Shown: positions 1-10,491, counted from the first letter of the stretch. The stretch is DNA of 64,000 bases from JAXDMK01 sp963765955 (GCA_963765955.1 CAVXYA010000006.1:1-64000); one strand, 5' to 3'. Numbers and translations: made by a program. The notes: generated from the letters alone by a model not told the origin.

Positions 1-1
1 C

Positions 2-668
2 GCCCTGCGCAGCGGTGACACCGAGCGGGCGCTGCTACGCCTGCGTCGGACCGGACACCTGACAGTTCTCGACAACGCCGAGCACCTTCGGGACCGGATG
101 GCGGATGACTGGCTGCTCGAAGGGCGCGACGGCAAGTCGGGTAGTGATGCTCGCTCTTCATCGCAGCGACGTGGCCGACCTCAACCGTCGGGCCCGGGCC
201 AGGCTGCGAGCTACCGGGGTCCTCGGCGAGGCGGTCCTGAGCATCGACGAGCACGACTTCGCCGTCGGGGACCGGGTGGTCGCCCTTCGGAACCACAGGC
301 GAATCGGACTGCTCAACGGCACGCAGGCAACGGTGCGTGCACGCGCCGGCCGGGACCTCGTCGTCGAGACTGACGAGGAAGCGAAGGTGCAGGTGCCACT
401 GAGCTACCTCCTCGACGGCCACGTCGCCCACGCCTACGCCCTGACCGTCCCCAAGAGCCAGGGCTTGACGTGCGACGTGGCCCTGGTGCTCGGCGACGAC
501 ACCCTCCACGCCGAGGCCGGCTACACCGCCATGACGCGCGGCCGGCTCCGCAACCACCTCTACGCCGTTGCTGCTGAGGGCCCCGACGACCCGCTCTCCC
601 GTGTCCGGCGGGCGCTGGCGCAGAGCACGGCGAAGACGATGGCCCATGAGGTCGCCGGACGGGCCTGT
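2..668 (+). pseudogene. C-terminal part of a TraA/MobF-type relaxase-helicase (5'-truncated by window, frame-broken)
   Basis: The visible part is the C-terminal helicase lobe of a conjugative relaxase/RecD-like protein. The superfamily 1 motifs AYALTVPKSQG and AGYTAMTRGR are clear, the latter containing the arginine-finger region. Positions 2-138 read in one frame, ending in EGRDGKS. The protein then continues from VVMLALHRSD one frame over, so one extra G in the run at 139-141 breaks the gene. The 3' boundary is uncertain: homology-like sequence fades near KTMAHEVAG, and the open frame runs on to 959, overlapping the recombinase. A second break could join it to the small ORF that follows. 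With the recombinase it marks a conjugative or mobilisable element. The 5' end lies outside the window. Confidence 0.75.
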
Positions 669-843
669 GAGCGGCGCCGACCGCCGGGAACCCGAGAGGG
701 TGGTTCTTCTCACCCGCGATCCGGTGCCGGAGCTGAGCCCCGCGCTGGCCCGGGTTCTCCTACGCATCCTCCGCCGCGCCATCGAAGCGAGGGCCGAGCA
801 GGAGAACCGCTGCGGCGATCCTCCCGAAGCCCTAGCCTCGTAG
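667..843 (+). CDS. Small hypothetical protein just upstream of the recombinase
   Basis: This 58-residue ORF starts with GTG and ends 3 bp before the recombinase ATG, so the two are probably translated together. The product is charged, with a helical core (LARVLLRILRRAIEARAEQ) and no membrane segment. I do not recognise a family. The spacing suggests an accessory factor or the tail of the preceding relaxase: a single-base correction in the relaxase would run into this same frame. Either reading is possible. Confidence 0.45.
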   Translation: MSGADRREPERVVLLTRDPVPELSPALARVLLRILRRAIEARAEQENRCGDPPEALAS

Positions 844-846
844 CCG

Positions 847-2493
847 ATGCGGTTCGCCTTCTACGGCCGGGTCAGTACCGAGGACCAGCAGGACCCCGCG
901 TCGTCCCGCAACTGGCAGCTCGCCCGCTCCCGCCAGGTCATCGCGGCGGCGGGTGGTGAGATCGTCGAGGAGTTCTTCGACATCGGCCAGTCGAGGTCGT
1001 TGCCGTGGAAGCGCCGGCCGGAGGCAGCCCGTCTCCTGGACACGTTCAAGGACCCCGCCCGAGGCTTCAACTCGGTGGTGATCGGCGAGCCTCAGCGAGC
1101 CTTCTACGGCCACCAGTTCGGCCTGACGTTCCCGGTGTTCGTCCACTACGGCGTCGGGCTCTGGGTCCCCGAGGTCGGCGGCGCCGTCGATCCCGGATCC
1201 GAGGCGCACGACCTCGTGATGAGTCTTTACGGCGGTATGAGCAAGGGCGAGCGCATGCGGATCAAGACCAGGGTGCGCACGGCGATGGCCGCCCAAGCCG
1301 CCATCGAGGGCCGGTTCCTCGGCGGTCGGCCGCCCTACGGGTACGCCCTCGCCGACGCCGGGCCTCACCCGAACCCGGGCAAGGCACTCGACGGCAAGTG
1401 CCTCCACTGCCTCGTGCCGGACCCCGACGCCGCCCCGATCGTGCAACGGATCTTCGCCGAGTTCATCGGTGGCGCCGGTCTGCATCGGATCGCGACCGAC
1501 CTGACTCGGGACGGCGTCCCCTCGCCCTCGGCGCATGACCCCGAGCGCAACCCACACCGAGCAACATCCGGTGGGGCCTGGGCCAAGACGGCGGTGCGGG
1601 CGATCCTGGCCAACCCTCGCTACACCGGTCATCAGGTCTGGAACCGCCAGCGCCGCGACGAGGTGCTGATCGACATCGAGGACGTGGGCCTCGGGCACGA
1701 GACGAAGATGCGCTGGAACAACCACGCCGAGTGGGTCTGGTCCGAGCGACCTGTCCACGAGGCGCTCATCCCCATGGAGACGTTCGAGGCCGTCCAGACG
1801 ATGTTCGGCCGCACCCGGCAGTCGGCTCGCCGGACACCGGCCGAGGGCCGCCACTACGTGCTCGCCGGCATGATGCGATGCGGGCTGTGCGGGCGTCGGA
1901 TGCAGGGCCAGTGGAACCACGGGCGCCCGTACTACCGCTGCAAGTTCCCCGACGACTACGGCATCGACGCCCAGAATCACCCGAAGTCGGTGTACGTGCA
2001 GGAAGGAGCGGTCGTCCCCGGCCTGGACGGCTGGCTCGCCGGGCTGTTCGACGACGAGCACCTGGACCACACCTGCGAGGTCCTGGCCGGCGCCGCCGAG
2101 CCCGACCCCGACTACGAGGCCCGCCAGACCGAGCTGGAAGCCAAGATCCGAGACTGCGATCGGCGGCTGTCCCGGTACCGGGAGGCGCTGGAGCACGTCG
2201 AAGGCGAGGTCGTGCCCATCGTCGGGTGGATCGCCGAGGTTCAGCGAGAGCGGAAGCACCTCGAAGCCCAGCTCGGACGCAACGTTCCCGGCGGCAAACT
2301 GACGAAGGCCCAGGTCAAGGCGCTGGTCGGCGCCCTGCGAGACATCGTCGGGGTCCTCGCCGACGCCGACCCGGCGGACAAGGCCGAGCTGTACGCCGAG
2401 CTGGGCGTGAGCCTCACCTACCACGCCGACGGGCTAGTAGCCGTGGAGGCCCTGCCCCGTGGGGTTGACGTACGTGTCGGAGAGGGGACTTGA
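847..2493 (+). CDS. Large serine recombinase / integrase
   Basis: 548 residues, typical of large serine integrases. The N-terminal resolvase domain begins MRFAFYGRVSTEDQ, with the nucleophile expected at Ser10. The recombinase domain follows at about residues 150-330, with GRPPYGYAL at its start. A zinc-ribbon region with MMRCGLCGRRM and YYRCKF lies near 340-370, and a coiled coil near 430-490. It should catalyse integration and excision of the element whose relaxase lies just upstream. The last five codons (VGEGT) and the stop lie inside the 3' end of the tRNA-Leu gene, the TGA coming from the conserved T-loop sequence. The gene therefore reaches into its probable attachment site. Confidence 0.93.
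   Translation: MRFAFYGRVSTEDQQDPASSRNWQLARSRQVIAAAGGEIVEEFFDIGQSRSLPWKRRPEAARLLDTFKDPARGFNSVVIGEPQRAFYGHQFGLTFPVFVHYGVGLWVPEVGGAVDPGSEAHDLVMSLYGGMSKGERMRIKTRVRTAMAAQAAIEGRFLGGRPPYGYALADAGPHPNPGKALDGKCLHCLVPDPDAAPIVQRIFAEFIGGAGLHRIATDLTRDGVPSPSAHDPERNPHRATSGGAWAKTAVRAILANPRYTGHQVWNRQRRDEVLIDIEDVGLGHETKMRWNNHAEWVWSERPVHEALIPMETFEAVQTMFGRTRQSARRTPAEGRHYVLAGMMRCGLCGRRMQGQWNHGRPYYRCKFPDDYGIDAQNHPKSVYVQEGAVVPGLDGWLAGLFDDEHLDHTCEVLAGAAEPDPDYEARQTELEAKIRDCDRRLSRYREALEHVEGEVVPIVGWIAEVQRERKHLEAQLGRNVPGGKLTKAQVKALVGALRDIVGVLADADPADKAELYAELGVSLTYHADGLVAVEALPRGVDVRVGEGT
2475..2493. other. Probable attachment site (att) at the tRNA-Leu 3' end
   Basis: The recombinase gene ends within the acceptor/T-arm half of tRNA-Leu, and the mobile element lies on the side of the tRNA 3' end. 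Conserved chromosomal genes start right after the tRNA 5' end. This is the layout expected of an element integrated into a tRNA 3' terminus. The exact core cannot be fixed, because the other element end, with its second copy, is outside the window. Confidence 0.5.
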
Positions 2494-2559
2494 ACCCCTA
2501 CGCCCTATGCGGGCACCAGGCCCTCAACCTGGCGCGTCTGCCTATTCCGCCACTCCGAC
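2475..2559 (-). tRNA. tRNA-Leu (anticodon GAG)
   Basis: The reverse strand folds into a full class II tRNA. The 7-bp acceptor is GTCGGAG with CTCCGAC, and the D arm is present. The anticodon stem CCAGG/CCTGG carries loop TTGAGGG (anticodon GAG). There is a long variable arm GCCC/GGGC and a T arm GGGG-TTCAAGT-CCCC. The length is 85 nt and the discriminator base is A. No CCA is encoded. It reads CUC/CUU leucine codons. Confidence 0.95.
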
Positions 2560-2572
2560 GTGGTGATCGAGC

Positions 2573-4197
2573 CTACCCCCCCACCTGGACCTTGGTGGCG
2601 TCGAATGTTCCCAGGCCCGACATCACCAGGCCGGTCACCCGCCCGCTCACCAGGGAGTGGAAGGCGAACTGGGCCAGGGGGATGACGGGGAGCTGCTCCA
2701 GCACCAGCTTCTCCGCCTGCTGGTAGTTCGCCGTGCGCTTGGCTTCGTCGGATTCGGCCCGTCCCGCGTCCAGCAGGCCGTCGACCGGATCGGACGAGAA
2801 GCCGGTGACGTTGTCGGCCAGGCCCGCTCCGGAACAGCGGCGTGAGGAAGGCGTCGGCCGTGGGGTAGGGGCCGATCCAGCCCAGGCGGAAGATCTCCTG
2901 GCCGCCGCTGACCGCGAACTTCAGGTAGTCGGCGAACGGATGCGACCGCAGGACCACCGGGATGCCGGCCGCCAGCAGGTTGGCCTGCATGGCCTCGGCC
3001 ACTGCCTTCTGGGTGCCGGTGTCGTCGAAGTCGATAGCGACCTCGGGCACGCCCTGGCCGCCGAACACCTCCGCCACCAGCGCCTTTGCCCGCTCCGGGT
3101 CGAATCCGCACCTGTCCCCGCACGCCCCCGGCTGGTACCCGGGGACGCCATCGGGAACCAGCCCGTCGAGGCGCTGGGCGGCGGCCCCGTAGATCGCCCG
3201 CACGATGGCGTCCCGGTCGATGGCCCGCACGATGGCCTCCCGGAAGCGGACGTCGGCGAACTTGGCGCTCTTCAGGTTGAACCCGTAGAAGAGCTGTCCC
3301 ATGTAGGGCCGGAAGGCGGTACGCCCCTGGCGCTCGACGACCTGCTCGACCCGGTCGGAGGGCACCGCCGTCCAGTCCAGGCGTCCGTCGAGGAAGGCGT
3401 CGTAGGAGGCGGTGGCGTCGGCCAGCACCTCCAGGTCGACCCCCCGCAAGGCCACGTTCACACCGGGTGCCGGCACCAGCTGGATGAGGCCCTCGCTGCG
3501 GCCCCGGATCATGAAGGGCCCGCTGCCCACCGGCTCCTCGGCGAAGCTGGGGGCGGGCGCCTCTACCGCCTCCCGGGGGACGATGCCGAACGCGGGGTTA
3601 CCCAGGATGGCGGGCAGGGCCGCCTGGGACTGGTCCAGCACTATCGACACCACCCCCTCCGACGGCGTGGTGACGCCGGACAGCTCCTCGGCCCGGCCCT
3701 CGATGTTGAACGCCTTGAACCCGGCGATGGCGTCGAGCTGGGCCGCCGCCGGCGACGAGCTGCCCTTGCGGGCGATGCGCTCGAGGGAGTACTTGACGTC
3801 GCCCGAGTTCAGCCCCGCGTCCGTTGGCGAACTTGGCGTCGGGGCGGATGGTGAACTCCCACCGGGTCTGGTCGGGGCTCGACGTCCAGCTGGCGGCGGT
3901 GGCGGGCACGACGGCGGACGTGGCCGCGTCGTAGGTGGTGAGGCCGTCGAAGAGCTGCTCGGCCACCAGCAGCTCGGAGGGTGACCGGGCCTGGGCCGGG
4001 TCGAGGGACTGGGGCCGCTCGATACCCACCCGCAGGATGCCCGCCGGCAGCGACGTCGCCGGCCGGCCCTCGGAGGACGGATCGTCGCTCGAGCAGGCGC
4101 CGGCCACGAGGGCCAGGACGGGAACGAGCGCCACCAACGGCCGCACCAGACGCCGAACGGAATGCCGGCCACGCCTGACCCGGAGCATCGTCACCAC
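2573..4197 (-). pseudogene. ABC transporter substrate-binding lipoprotein, family 5 (peptide/nickel), two frame breaks
   Basis: This is an extracytoplasmic solute-binding protein of the OppA/DppA type. The N-terminus has a signal peptide with lipobox LVAGAC, so the mature protein would be lipid-anchored. The body has SBP_bac_5 features such as SGDVKYSLERI, VGSGPFMI and FREAIVRAIDRDAI. The frame breaks twice. After PDAKFANG (near 3826) one extra base precedes LNSGDVKY. After FLTPLFR (near 2845) one extra base precedes GLADNVTGFSSDPVD. With both removed the protein is about 540 residues and ends DATKVQVGG, stop at 2573-2575. No permease or ATPase genes are adjacent. Confidence 0.85.
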
Positions 4198-4264
4198 CGT
4201 CCTGTCGGCACGGGACCGGGCTCGGCTTGAGTCCCGGCGGAGCGGCGGAGCAGCGGATGCCCTC

Positions 4265-4492
4265 CTATTGGAGCCGGATGGCCAGGATGACGGTGGTGAA
4301 GGCGAACATCACGGCCGCCGTCACCGTGATCCGGTCGAGGTTGCGCTCGACGACCGTGGAGCCGGCGGCGGCCGAGCCGCCCGCCCCGCCGAACATGTCG
4401 GACAGCCCACCGCCCCGTCCGCTGTGAAGGAGGACGAGCAGGATCAGGGCCAGCGACACGACCACGTGGATGAGGACGACCCAAGTCGTCAT
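4265..4492 (-). CDS. secG: Preprotein translocase subunit SecG
   Basis: 75-residue membrane protein with two hydrophobic helices (VVLIHVVVSLALILLVLL and the ITVTAAVMFAFTTVILAI region). Between them lies the conserved glycine-rich loop with GGGLSDMFGG. SecG assists the SecYE channel in protein export. The start chosen is the ATG giving MTTWVVLIHV, the usual SecG length. It lies downstream of tpiA in the conserved gap-pgk-tpiA-secG order, on the same strand. Confidence 0.95.
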   Translation of the reverse strand: MTTWVVLIHVVVSLALILLVLLHSGRGGGLSDMFGGAGGSAAAGSTVVERNLDRITVTAAVMFAFTTVILAIRLQ

Positions 4493-4512
4493 GTGGAGCA
4501 CGGCGGTAGATC

Positions 4513-5289
4513 CTACCCCTCGAGGCGGTACTGGACGATGCGGGCGAACTCGTCGGGATCGAGGCTGGCCCCTCCTACCAGGGCCCCGTCGATGTCGGGT
4601 TGGGCCATGAGCTCGGCGTTGTTGGACGCCTTCACCGAGCCGCCGTACTGGATGCGCAGGGCGTCGGCCACGGCGTCGTCGAACAGGGCCCGCACCGTCG
4701 ACCGGATGAGGCCGCACGTGGCCTGGGCGTCCGCCGGGGTGGCGGTGCGACCGGTGCCGATGGCCCAGATGGGCTCGTAGGCCACAACCATGGCCGCCAC
4801 CTCGGCCGGCGGGCGGCCGGTGAGGGCGGCCTTGACCTGGCCCGTCACCTTGGCGTCGGTGGAGCCCGCCTCCCGCTCCTCGAGGGTCTCCCCCACGCAC
4901 ACGATGGGCGTCATCCCGTGGGCGACGACCGCCTCCATCTTCTTGCGCACGACCTCGTCGGTCTCGCCGAAGACCTCCCGCCTCTCCGAGTGCCCGACGA
5001 TGACGTAGGCGCAGTTGAGCTTCTGCAGCATGCCGGGGGACACCTCCCCCGTGAACGCCCCCTTCTCCTCCCAGTGGCAGTTCTGGGCCCCCAGCGCCAT
5101 CGGGATGCGATCGGTGTCGAGCAGCAGCTGGACGGTGCGCAGGGCGGTGAACGGCGGGTGCACGGAGACGTCGACCGCGTCGTAGTCCTGGGTGCCGAGC
5201 TGGTAGGAGAGCTTCTGCACCACCTGGATCGCCTCCAGGTGGGTGAGGTTCATCTTCCAGTTGCCGGAGATCAGGGGCTTACGAGGCAT
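4513..5289 (-). CDS. tpiA: Triosephosphate isomerase
   Basis: 258 residues, full length. It interconverts dihydroxyacetone phosphate and glyceraldehyde 3-phosphate in glycolysis. Catalytic residues are visible: Lys12 in GNWKMN, the histidine in IVGHSERRE, and the glutamate in VAYEPIWAIGTG. The phosphate-binding loop IQYGGSVK is near the C-terminus. The start overlaps the end of pgk by 11 bp, consistent with coupled translation in the glycolytic operon. Confidence 0.97.
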   Translation of the reverse strand: MPRKPLISGNWKMNLTHLEAIQVVQKLSYQLGTQDYDAVDVSVHPPFTALRTVQLLLDTDRIPMALGAQNCHWEEKGAFTGEVSPGMLQKLNCAYVIVGHSERREVFGETDEVVRKKMEAVVAHGMTPIVCVGETLEEREAGSTDAKVTGQVKAALTGRPPAEVAAMVVAYEPIWAIGTGRTATPADAQATCGLIRSTVRALFDDAVADALRIQYGGSVKASNNAELMAQPDIDGALVGGASLDPDEFARIVQYRLEG

Positions 5290-6382
5290 TTGAGGCCTTC
5301 CTCAGGGCGTCCAGGCCGGGGAGGTCGCCCTGCTCGATGAGCTCGAGCGACGCCCCGCCGCCGGTGGACACGTGGTCGACGCCGTCGTCGAGGCCGAACT
5401 TGGCCAGGGCGGCGGCGCTGTCACCACCGCCGACGATGGTGAAGCCGGGGGCGGACGCCACCGCCTTGGCCAGGGCGATGGTGCCCTCGGCGAAGCGGGG
5501 GTCCTCGAACAGGCCCATGGGACCGTTCCAGAAGAGGGTGCCGGCCGTCGACGCGATCTCGCAGAACTTGGCCGTCGCCTTGGGTCCGATGTCAAGGCCC
5601 TTCCAGCCGTCGGGAACGTCCGCGCCCACCACCTCGAGCTGGTCGTCGGGCCCGAGGGCGAGGACGTCCTCGGGCAGGACGAGCTTGTCGCCCCCCTGGG
5701 CCAGGAGGTCCTTGCAGGCGTCGACCCAGTCCGCCTGCTTGAGGGAGTCCCCCACCCCGTGGCCCTGGGCCAGGGCGAAGGTGAACGACATCGCCCCCCC
5801 GACCACGAGCGTGTCGACCTTGTCGAGGAGGGCCTTGATCACTCCCAGCTTGTCGCTGACCTTGGCCCCGCCGAGGATGGCCACGAACGGGCGGTCGGGA
5901 TCGTCGAGCAGCCCGCCGAGGACTTCGACCTCCCGGGCCAGCAGGCGTCCGGCGGCGCTGGGCAGGCGGGTGGGGGGCCCGACGATCGAGGCGTGCGACC
6001 GGTGGGAGGCGCCGAAGGCGTCGTTGACGTAGAGGTCGAAGCCCTCCACCAGCCGGTCGACGAAGGCAGGGTCGTTGGCCTCCTCGCCCGGGTCGAAGCG
6101 GAGGTTCTCCATGAGCTCGACCCCCGGCGCCAGCTCGGCCAGCCGCTCCCGCACCGGCGCCACCGAGTACTTCTCGTCGGGCTTGCCCTTGGGCCGCCCG
6201 AAGTGGGTGCAGGCGACGACAGTGGCCCCCCGCTCCTGCAGCCACTCGATCGTGGGCAGGGCCGCCTTGATGCGCAGGTCGTCATCGATCTTCCCGTCCG
6301 TGACCGGAACATTGAAGTCGGCGCGCAGCAACACCCGCTTCCCCGAAACGTCAGGCAGATCCTCCAGCTGAGGAACATTCAC
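5279..6382 (-). CDS. pgk: Phosphoglycerate kinase
   Basis: 367 residues, somewhat shorter than the usual 385-400. It transfers phosphate from 1,3-bisphosphoglycerate to ADP. The signature RADFNVP is near the N-terminus, with GGAKVSDKL in the middle. WNGPMGLFE and the ATP-site GGGDSAAAL are in the C-terminal half. Both lobes are represented, so the shortness looks like small loop losses rather than truncation. The start is GTG. It overlaps tpiA and follows gap on the same strand. Confidence 0.96.
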   Translation of the reverse strand: MNVPQLEDLPDVSGKRVLLRADFNVPVTDGKIDDDLRIKAALPTIEWLQERGATVVACTHFGRPKGKPDEKYSVAPVRERLAELAPGVELMENLRFDPGEEANDPAFVDRLVEGFDLYVNDAFGASHRSHASIVGPPTRLPSAAGRLLAREVEVLGGLLDDPDRPFVAILGGAKVSDKLGVIKALLDKVDTLVVGGAMSFTFALAQGHGVGDSLKQADWVDACKDLLAQGGDKLVLPEDVLALGPDDQLEVVGADVPDGWKGLDIGPKATAKFCEIASTAGTLFWNGPMGLFEDPRFAEGTIALAKAVASAPGFTIVGGGDSAAALAKFGLDDGVDHVSTGGGASLELIEQGDLPGLDALRKASNAS

Positions 6383-6394
6383 GAGCGACTCACC

Positions 6395-7588
<1,194 letters not shown>

Positions 7589-7619
7589 GCGAAGTGCCTC
7601 CTTGTGTGCCGTTGTCCCC

Positions 7620-8495
7620 CTATCCGACCAGATCAGAGAGTGCCGCCGCCAATAGGTGGGGATCGTGGGCCACTTCCCCGGGGCGCGCCACGGGCCGTTC
7701 GACCACCCCCACGGTCACTCCTCCGAGGGGCAGGGCACCCGGATGGCAGACCACCACGTCGACGTCGAGGCCATGGGCCCGCAGGGCGTCGACGTGGGCG
7801 GCGACGTCGTAACCATCGGTCTCGGGGGTCTGGGCCCGCAGGTTGCACACGTAGACCTTGCGCCCTCGGGCCGTGGCCAGCGCCTGGCGGATGGCGGGGA
7901 CGGCCACCACCGCCAGGATGCTGGTGAACAGGGAACCCGGCCCGATCACGATCTGGTCGGCGGCGGCGAGGGCCTCCAGCGCCGCCGGCGTGGGCTCGGG
8001 GTCGGCCGGGACCAGCCAGACACCGGCGATGCGGCCGCTGTTGCTCACCGCCACCTGCCCCTCCACGTCGTCGGCACCTTCGCCGTCGGCGGCCCGCACC
8101 ACCGCCTTCAAGACCACCGGCTCCCGCGTGGCGGGGATCACCCGTCCCACCGCCCCCAGCAGCCGGCCCGCCTCGGCCAGGGCCACCTCGAAGTCGCCGG
8201 TGGTGGCAGCCAGCCCCGCGATCATCAGGTTGCCGAGGGCGTGGCCCTCCAGCTCACCGGCCGTGAAGCGGTATTTGAAGGCGTCGACCCACAAGGAGTC
8301 GGCGTCGGCCAGGGCGACCAGGCACCGGCGCAGGTCCCCCGGCGGAGGGATGCCGAAGACCGACCGCAGGCGCCCGCTGGAGCCCCCGTCGTCGGCCACC
8401 GACACCACCGCCGACACCTCCGACGCATACCGGCGGATGGCTCGCAGGCTCGCCGACAGCCCGTGCCCGCCCCCCAGCGCGACGACCTTCGTCAT
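7620..8495 (-). CDS. yvcK: YvcK/CofD-like protein (gluconeogenesis factor family)
   Basis: 291 residues. The N-terminus has the UDP-sugar/phosphate-binding motif LGGGHGLSASL and then SVADDGGSSGRLR, both diagnostic of YvcK. IGPGSLFTS lies in the middle. In Firmicutes YvcK affects carbon metabolism and cell-wall synthesis and binds UDP-GlcNAc; the role here is inferred. It follows rapZ in the same direction. Downstream comes gap with only about 31 bp between, where actinobacterial genomes normally carry whiA. Confidence 0.92.
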   Translation of the reverse strand: MTKVVALGGGHGLSASLRAIRRYASEVSAVVSVADDGGSSGRLRSVFGIPPPGDLRRCLVALADADSLWVDAFKYRFTAGELEGHALGNLMIAGLAATTGDFEVALAEAGRLLGAVGRVIPATREPVVLKAVVRAADGEGADDVEGQVAVSNSGRIAGVWLVPADPEPTPAALEALAAADQIVIGPGSLFTSILAVVAVPAIRQALATARGRKVYVCNLRAQTPETDGYDVAAHVDALRAHGLDVDVVVCHPGALPLGGVTVGVVERPVARPGEVAHDPHLLAAALSDLVG

Positions 8496-8516
8496 GGCCC
8501 AGCCCCGGTGGCGGGG

Positions 8517-9362
8517 CTACTTCCCGAGGTCGCGGTGGGAGACCATCGGCCGGAAGCCTCGCGCCTCGAGCAGCTTGGCCAGCTCCTCGGCGATGTAGAC
8601 CGACCGGTGGGTGCCGCCGGTGCAGCCGACGGCTATCGACAGGTACGACTTGCCCTCCTTGACGTAGGCCGGCAGGAGCAGGGAGAACAGGTCGTCGAGC
8701 TTGGCCAGGAACTCGGGCGTCTCCGGCTGGCCGGCCACGTAGTCGCGGACCGGCTGGTCGAGACCGGTCAGCGGACGGAGGGACTCGACCCAATGCGGGT
8801 TGGGCAGGAAGCGGCAGTCGAAGACGAGGTCGACGTCGAGCGGCAGCCCATGCTTGTAGCCGAACGACACCACGCTCGTCTGCATGGCGCTCTCGGCGTC
8901 GTTGCCGAAGAGCTCGAGCAGGCGGTCGCGGAGCTGGTGGACGTTGAGGTCGCTGGTGTCGACGACCACGTCGGCCTGGGACTTGACCGGGTCGAGCAGG
9001 GCCCGCTCCCGCTCGATGCCGTCGGTGACCCGCTCCGACTCGGCCAGCGGGTGGCGGCGGCGGGTGTTCTCGAAGCGGCGGACGAGGACCTCGTCGCTGG
9101 CCTCCAGGAACAGGACCCTGACCCGGCTGGACGTGGCCCGCAGGCTGTCGAGGGCGGCGCCGACCTCGTCGAGGTAGTGGCCGGTGCCCACGACCAGGGC
9201 CACCCGCTCCGCCGCGCCCGGGGCCTGGACCAGCTCCGCCACCTTGCCGATGAGGGCGGGCGGCAGGTTGTCGATCACGAACCACCCGAGGTCCTCGAAG
9301 GTGTCGGCCGCCTGCGACCGCCCCGCCCCCGACACCCCGGTGATGATCAGGAACTCGCTCAT
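8517..9362 (-). CDS. rapZ: RNase adapter protein RapZ (nucleotide-binding)
   Basis: 281 residues, standard length. Walker A is GVSGAGRS at residues 9-16, followed by the family motif FVIDNLPPALI. The C-terminal domain has VGCTGGTHRSV. RapZ binds nucleotides and in enterobacteria guides RNase E to a small RNA; the actinobacterial role is less clear. It lies in the conserved uvrC-rapZ-yvcK order. Confidence 0.95.
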   Translation of the reverse strand: MSEFLIITGVSGAGRSQAADTFEDLGWFVIDNLPPALIGKVAELVQAPGAAERVALVVGTGHYLDEVGAALDSLRATSSRVRVLFLEASDEVLVRRFENTRRRHPLAESERVTDGIERERALLDPVKSQADVVVDTSDLNVHQLRDRLLELFGNDAESAMQTSVVSFGYKHGLPLDVDLVFDCRFLPNPHWVESLRPLTGLDQPVRDYVAGQPETPEFLAKLDDLFSLLLPAYVKEGKSYLSIAVGCTGGTHRSVYIAEELAKLLEARGFRPMVSHRDLGK

Positions 9363-9370
9363 GGCCGCCC

Positions 9371-9676
9371 TCAGGCCAACTTGGCGACGGCGAAGATCAG
9401 CCCGGCCATGCCCATCATCGACCCAATGTTGGCGGCGACGAGCCGCGGCAGCTGGGCCCTGACCTCACCCCGCAGCTCGGCGAACTCGCCGCGCAGCTCG
9501 GCAATCTCACCGCGGAGCTGCGCCATCTCCCCCCGGATGGCGACGAGGTCGGACTGGCGGGCGACGTCGGCCCAGCCGACCGGTGGCAACAGCTCCATCA
9601 GCGGGCCGGCTGGTCCCTCGCCCAGGCTCTCCTCGAGAGCGACGAACAACTGGCGTCGGTCATGATCGGACTGCAT
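9371..9676 (-). CDS. Small coiled-coil protein with C-terminal membrane helix
   Basis: 101 residues. After a leader containing MELLPPVGWADV comes a repeated coiled-coil stretch (GEMAQLRGEIAELRGEFAEL, about residues 49-68). One C-terminal hydrophobic helix (NIGSMMGMAGLIFAVAKLA) follows. The layout resembles small bundling or anchor proteins common in actinobacterial genomes, but I assign no function. It ends just before the rapZ start on the same strand. Confidence 0.75.
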   Translation of the reverse strand: MQSDHDRRQLFVALEESLGEGPAGPLMELLPPVGWADVARQSDLVAIRGEMAQLRGEIAELRGEFAELRGEVRAQLPRLVAANIGSMMGMAGLIFAVAKLA

Positions 9677-9740
9677 TCCGGTTCCCCTGGATCGAACGGT
9701 GTGGGCGGGGGGAAGCGCACGAGCCCAGGATACCGGCCGC

Positions 9741-10491
9741 CTACGACAGGGGGAGCTTCTCGGCGCGGAGGAAGAGGAGTCGGGGGATGGTGGCTGCGTC
9801 GCGGTACTCCTGGGCTCGTTCCAAGAATCCGGGGGGCGGCGGTGGCTCCTCCATGCGGCGGATCACCAGGCCGGCGTCGGACAGGGCGTTGACGTAGCGC
9901 GACAGCGGGCGGTGGACGAAGGGCAGGAAGACGTCCTTCTCCACCTCCTCCAGGGTGGTGTCCTCCACCAGGTAGGGGCCGATGCGCCAGTACTGCTCCT
10001 CCAGGATGTGGTCGTCGATCCATCCCGATCCGGGGGCCTGGAGCAGGGGGTGGTTGAGGAAGTAGAGGAACCGCCCGCCCGGCCGGAGCACCCGTCCGAC
10101 CTCGGCGATGGCCCCGTCGGCGTCGTCGATGTGCTCGAAGACGAGGCAGGCGACGACCGCGTCGAACGACTCCGAGGGGAACGGCAGAGCTGCCGCGGTC
10201 CCCCGGACGTAGGCCGGACCGCCGGCCCGCTGGCGGGCCACGTCGAGCTGAGCCGCGGGCGAAGTCGACCCCGACCACCCGGTGGACGCCCTCCACGCCG
10301 GCCGCCACCCGGGCGATCTGGCCCTCCCCCGTCCCCACGTCGAGCACGTCGACCGCCCCGGCCAGGTGGGCCGCCGCCATCGGGAGAATCTGCTCGGTGT
10401 ACTCGGCGTCGGCCCCGTCGGTGAAGGCGTCCTGCCACCACCGGGCGTGCTCCTCCCACAGCGAACGGCCCGAAGGGCCGTCGCCGGTCAC
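9741..10491 (-). pseudogene. Class I SAM-dependent methyltransferase (one frame break)
   Basis: A methyltransferase of the Methyltransf_11 type. SAM motif I is VDVLDVGTGEGQIARVA, motif II is VVGVDFA, and the acidic/aromatic region has PFPSESFDAVVACLVFEHI and VLRPGGRFLY. The frame breaks at about 10258, where one extra G separates VDFAR from AQLDVARQRA. The length 751 nt is exactly one base over a codon multiple. The GTG start at 10489-10491 is in frame with uvrC as written. The substrate is unknown. Confidence 0.82.

Noticed and set aside
832..2424. A 530-codon minus-strand frame opposite the recombinase
   Set aside because: It is the complement of the recombinase coding frame with no domain features.
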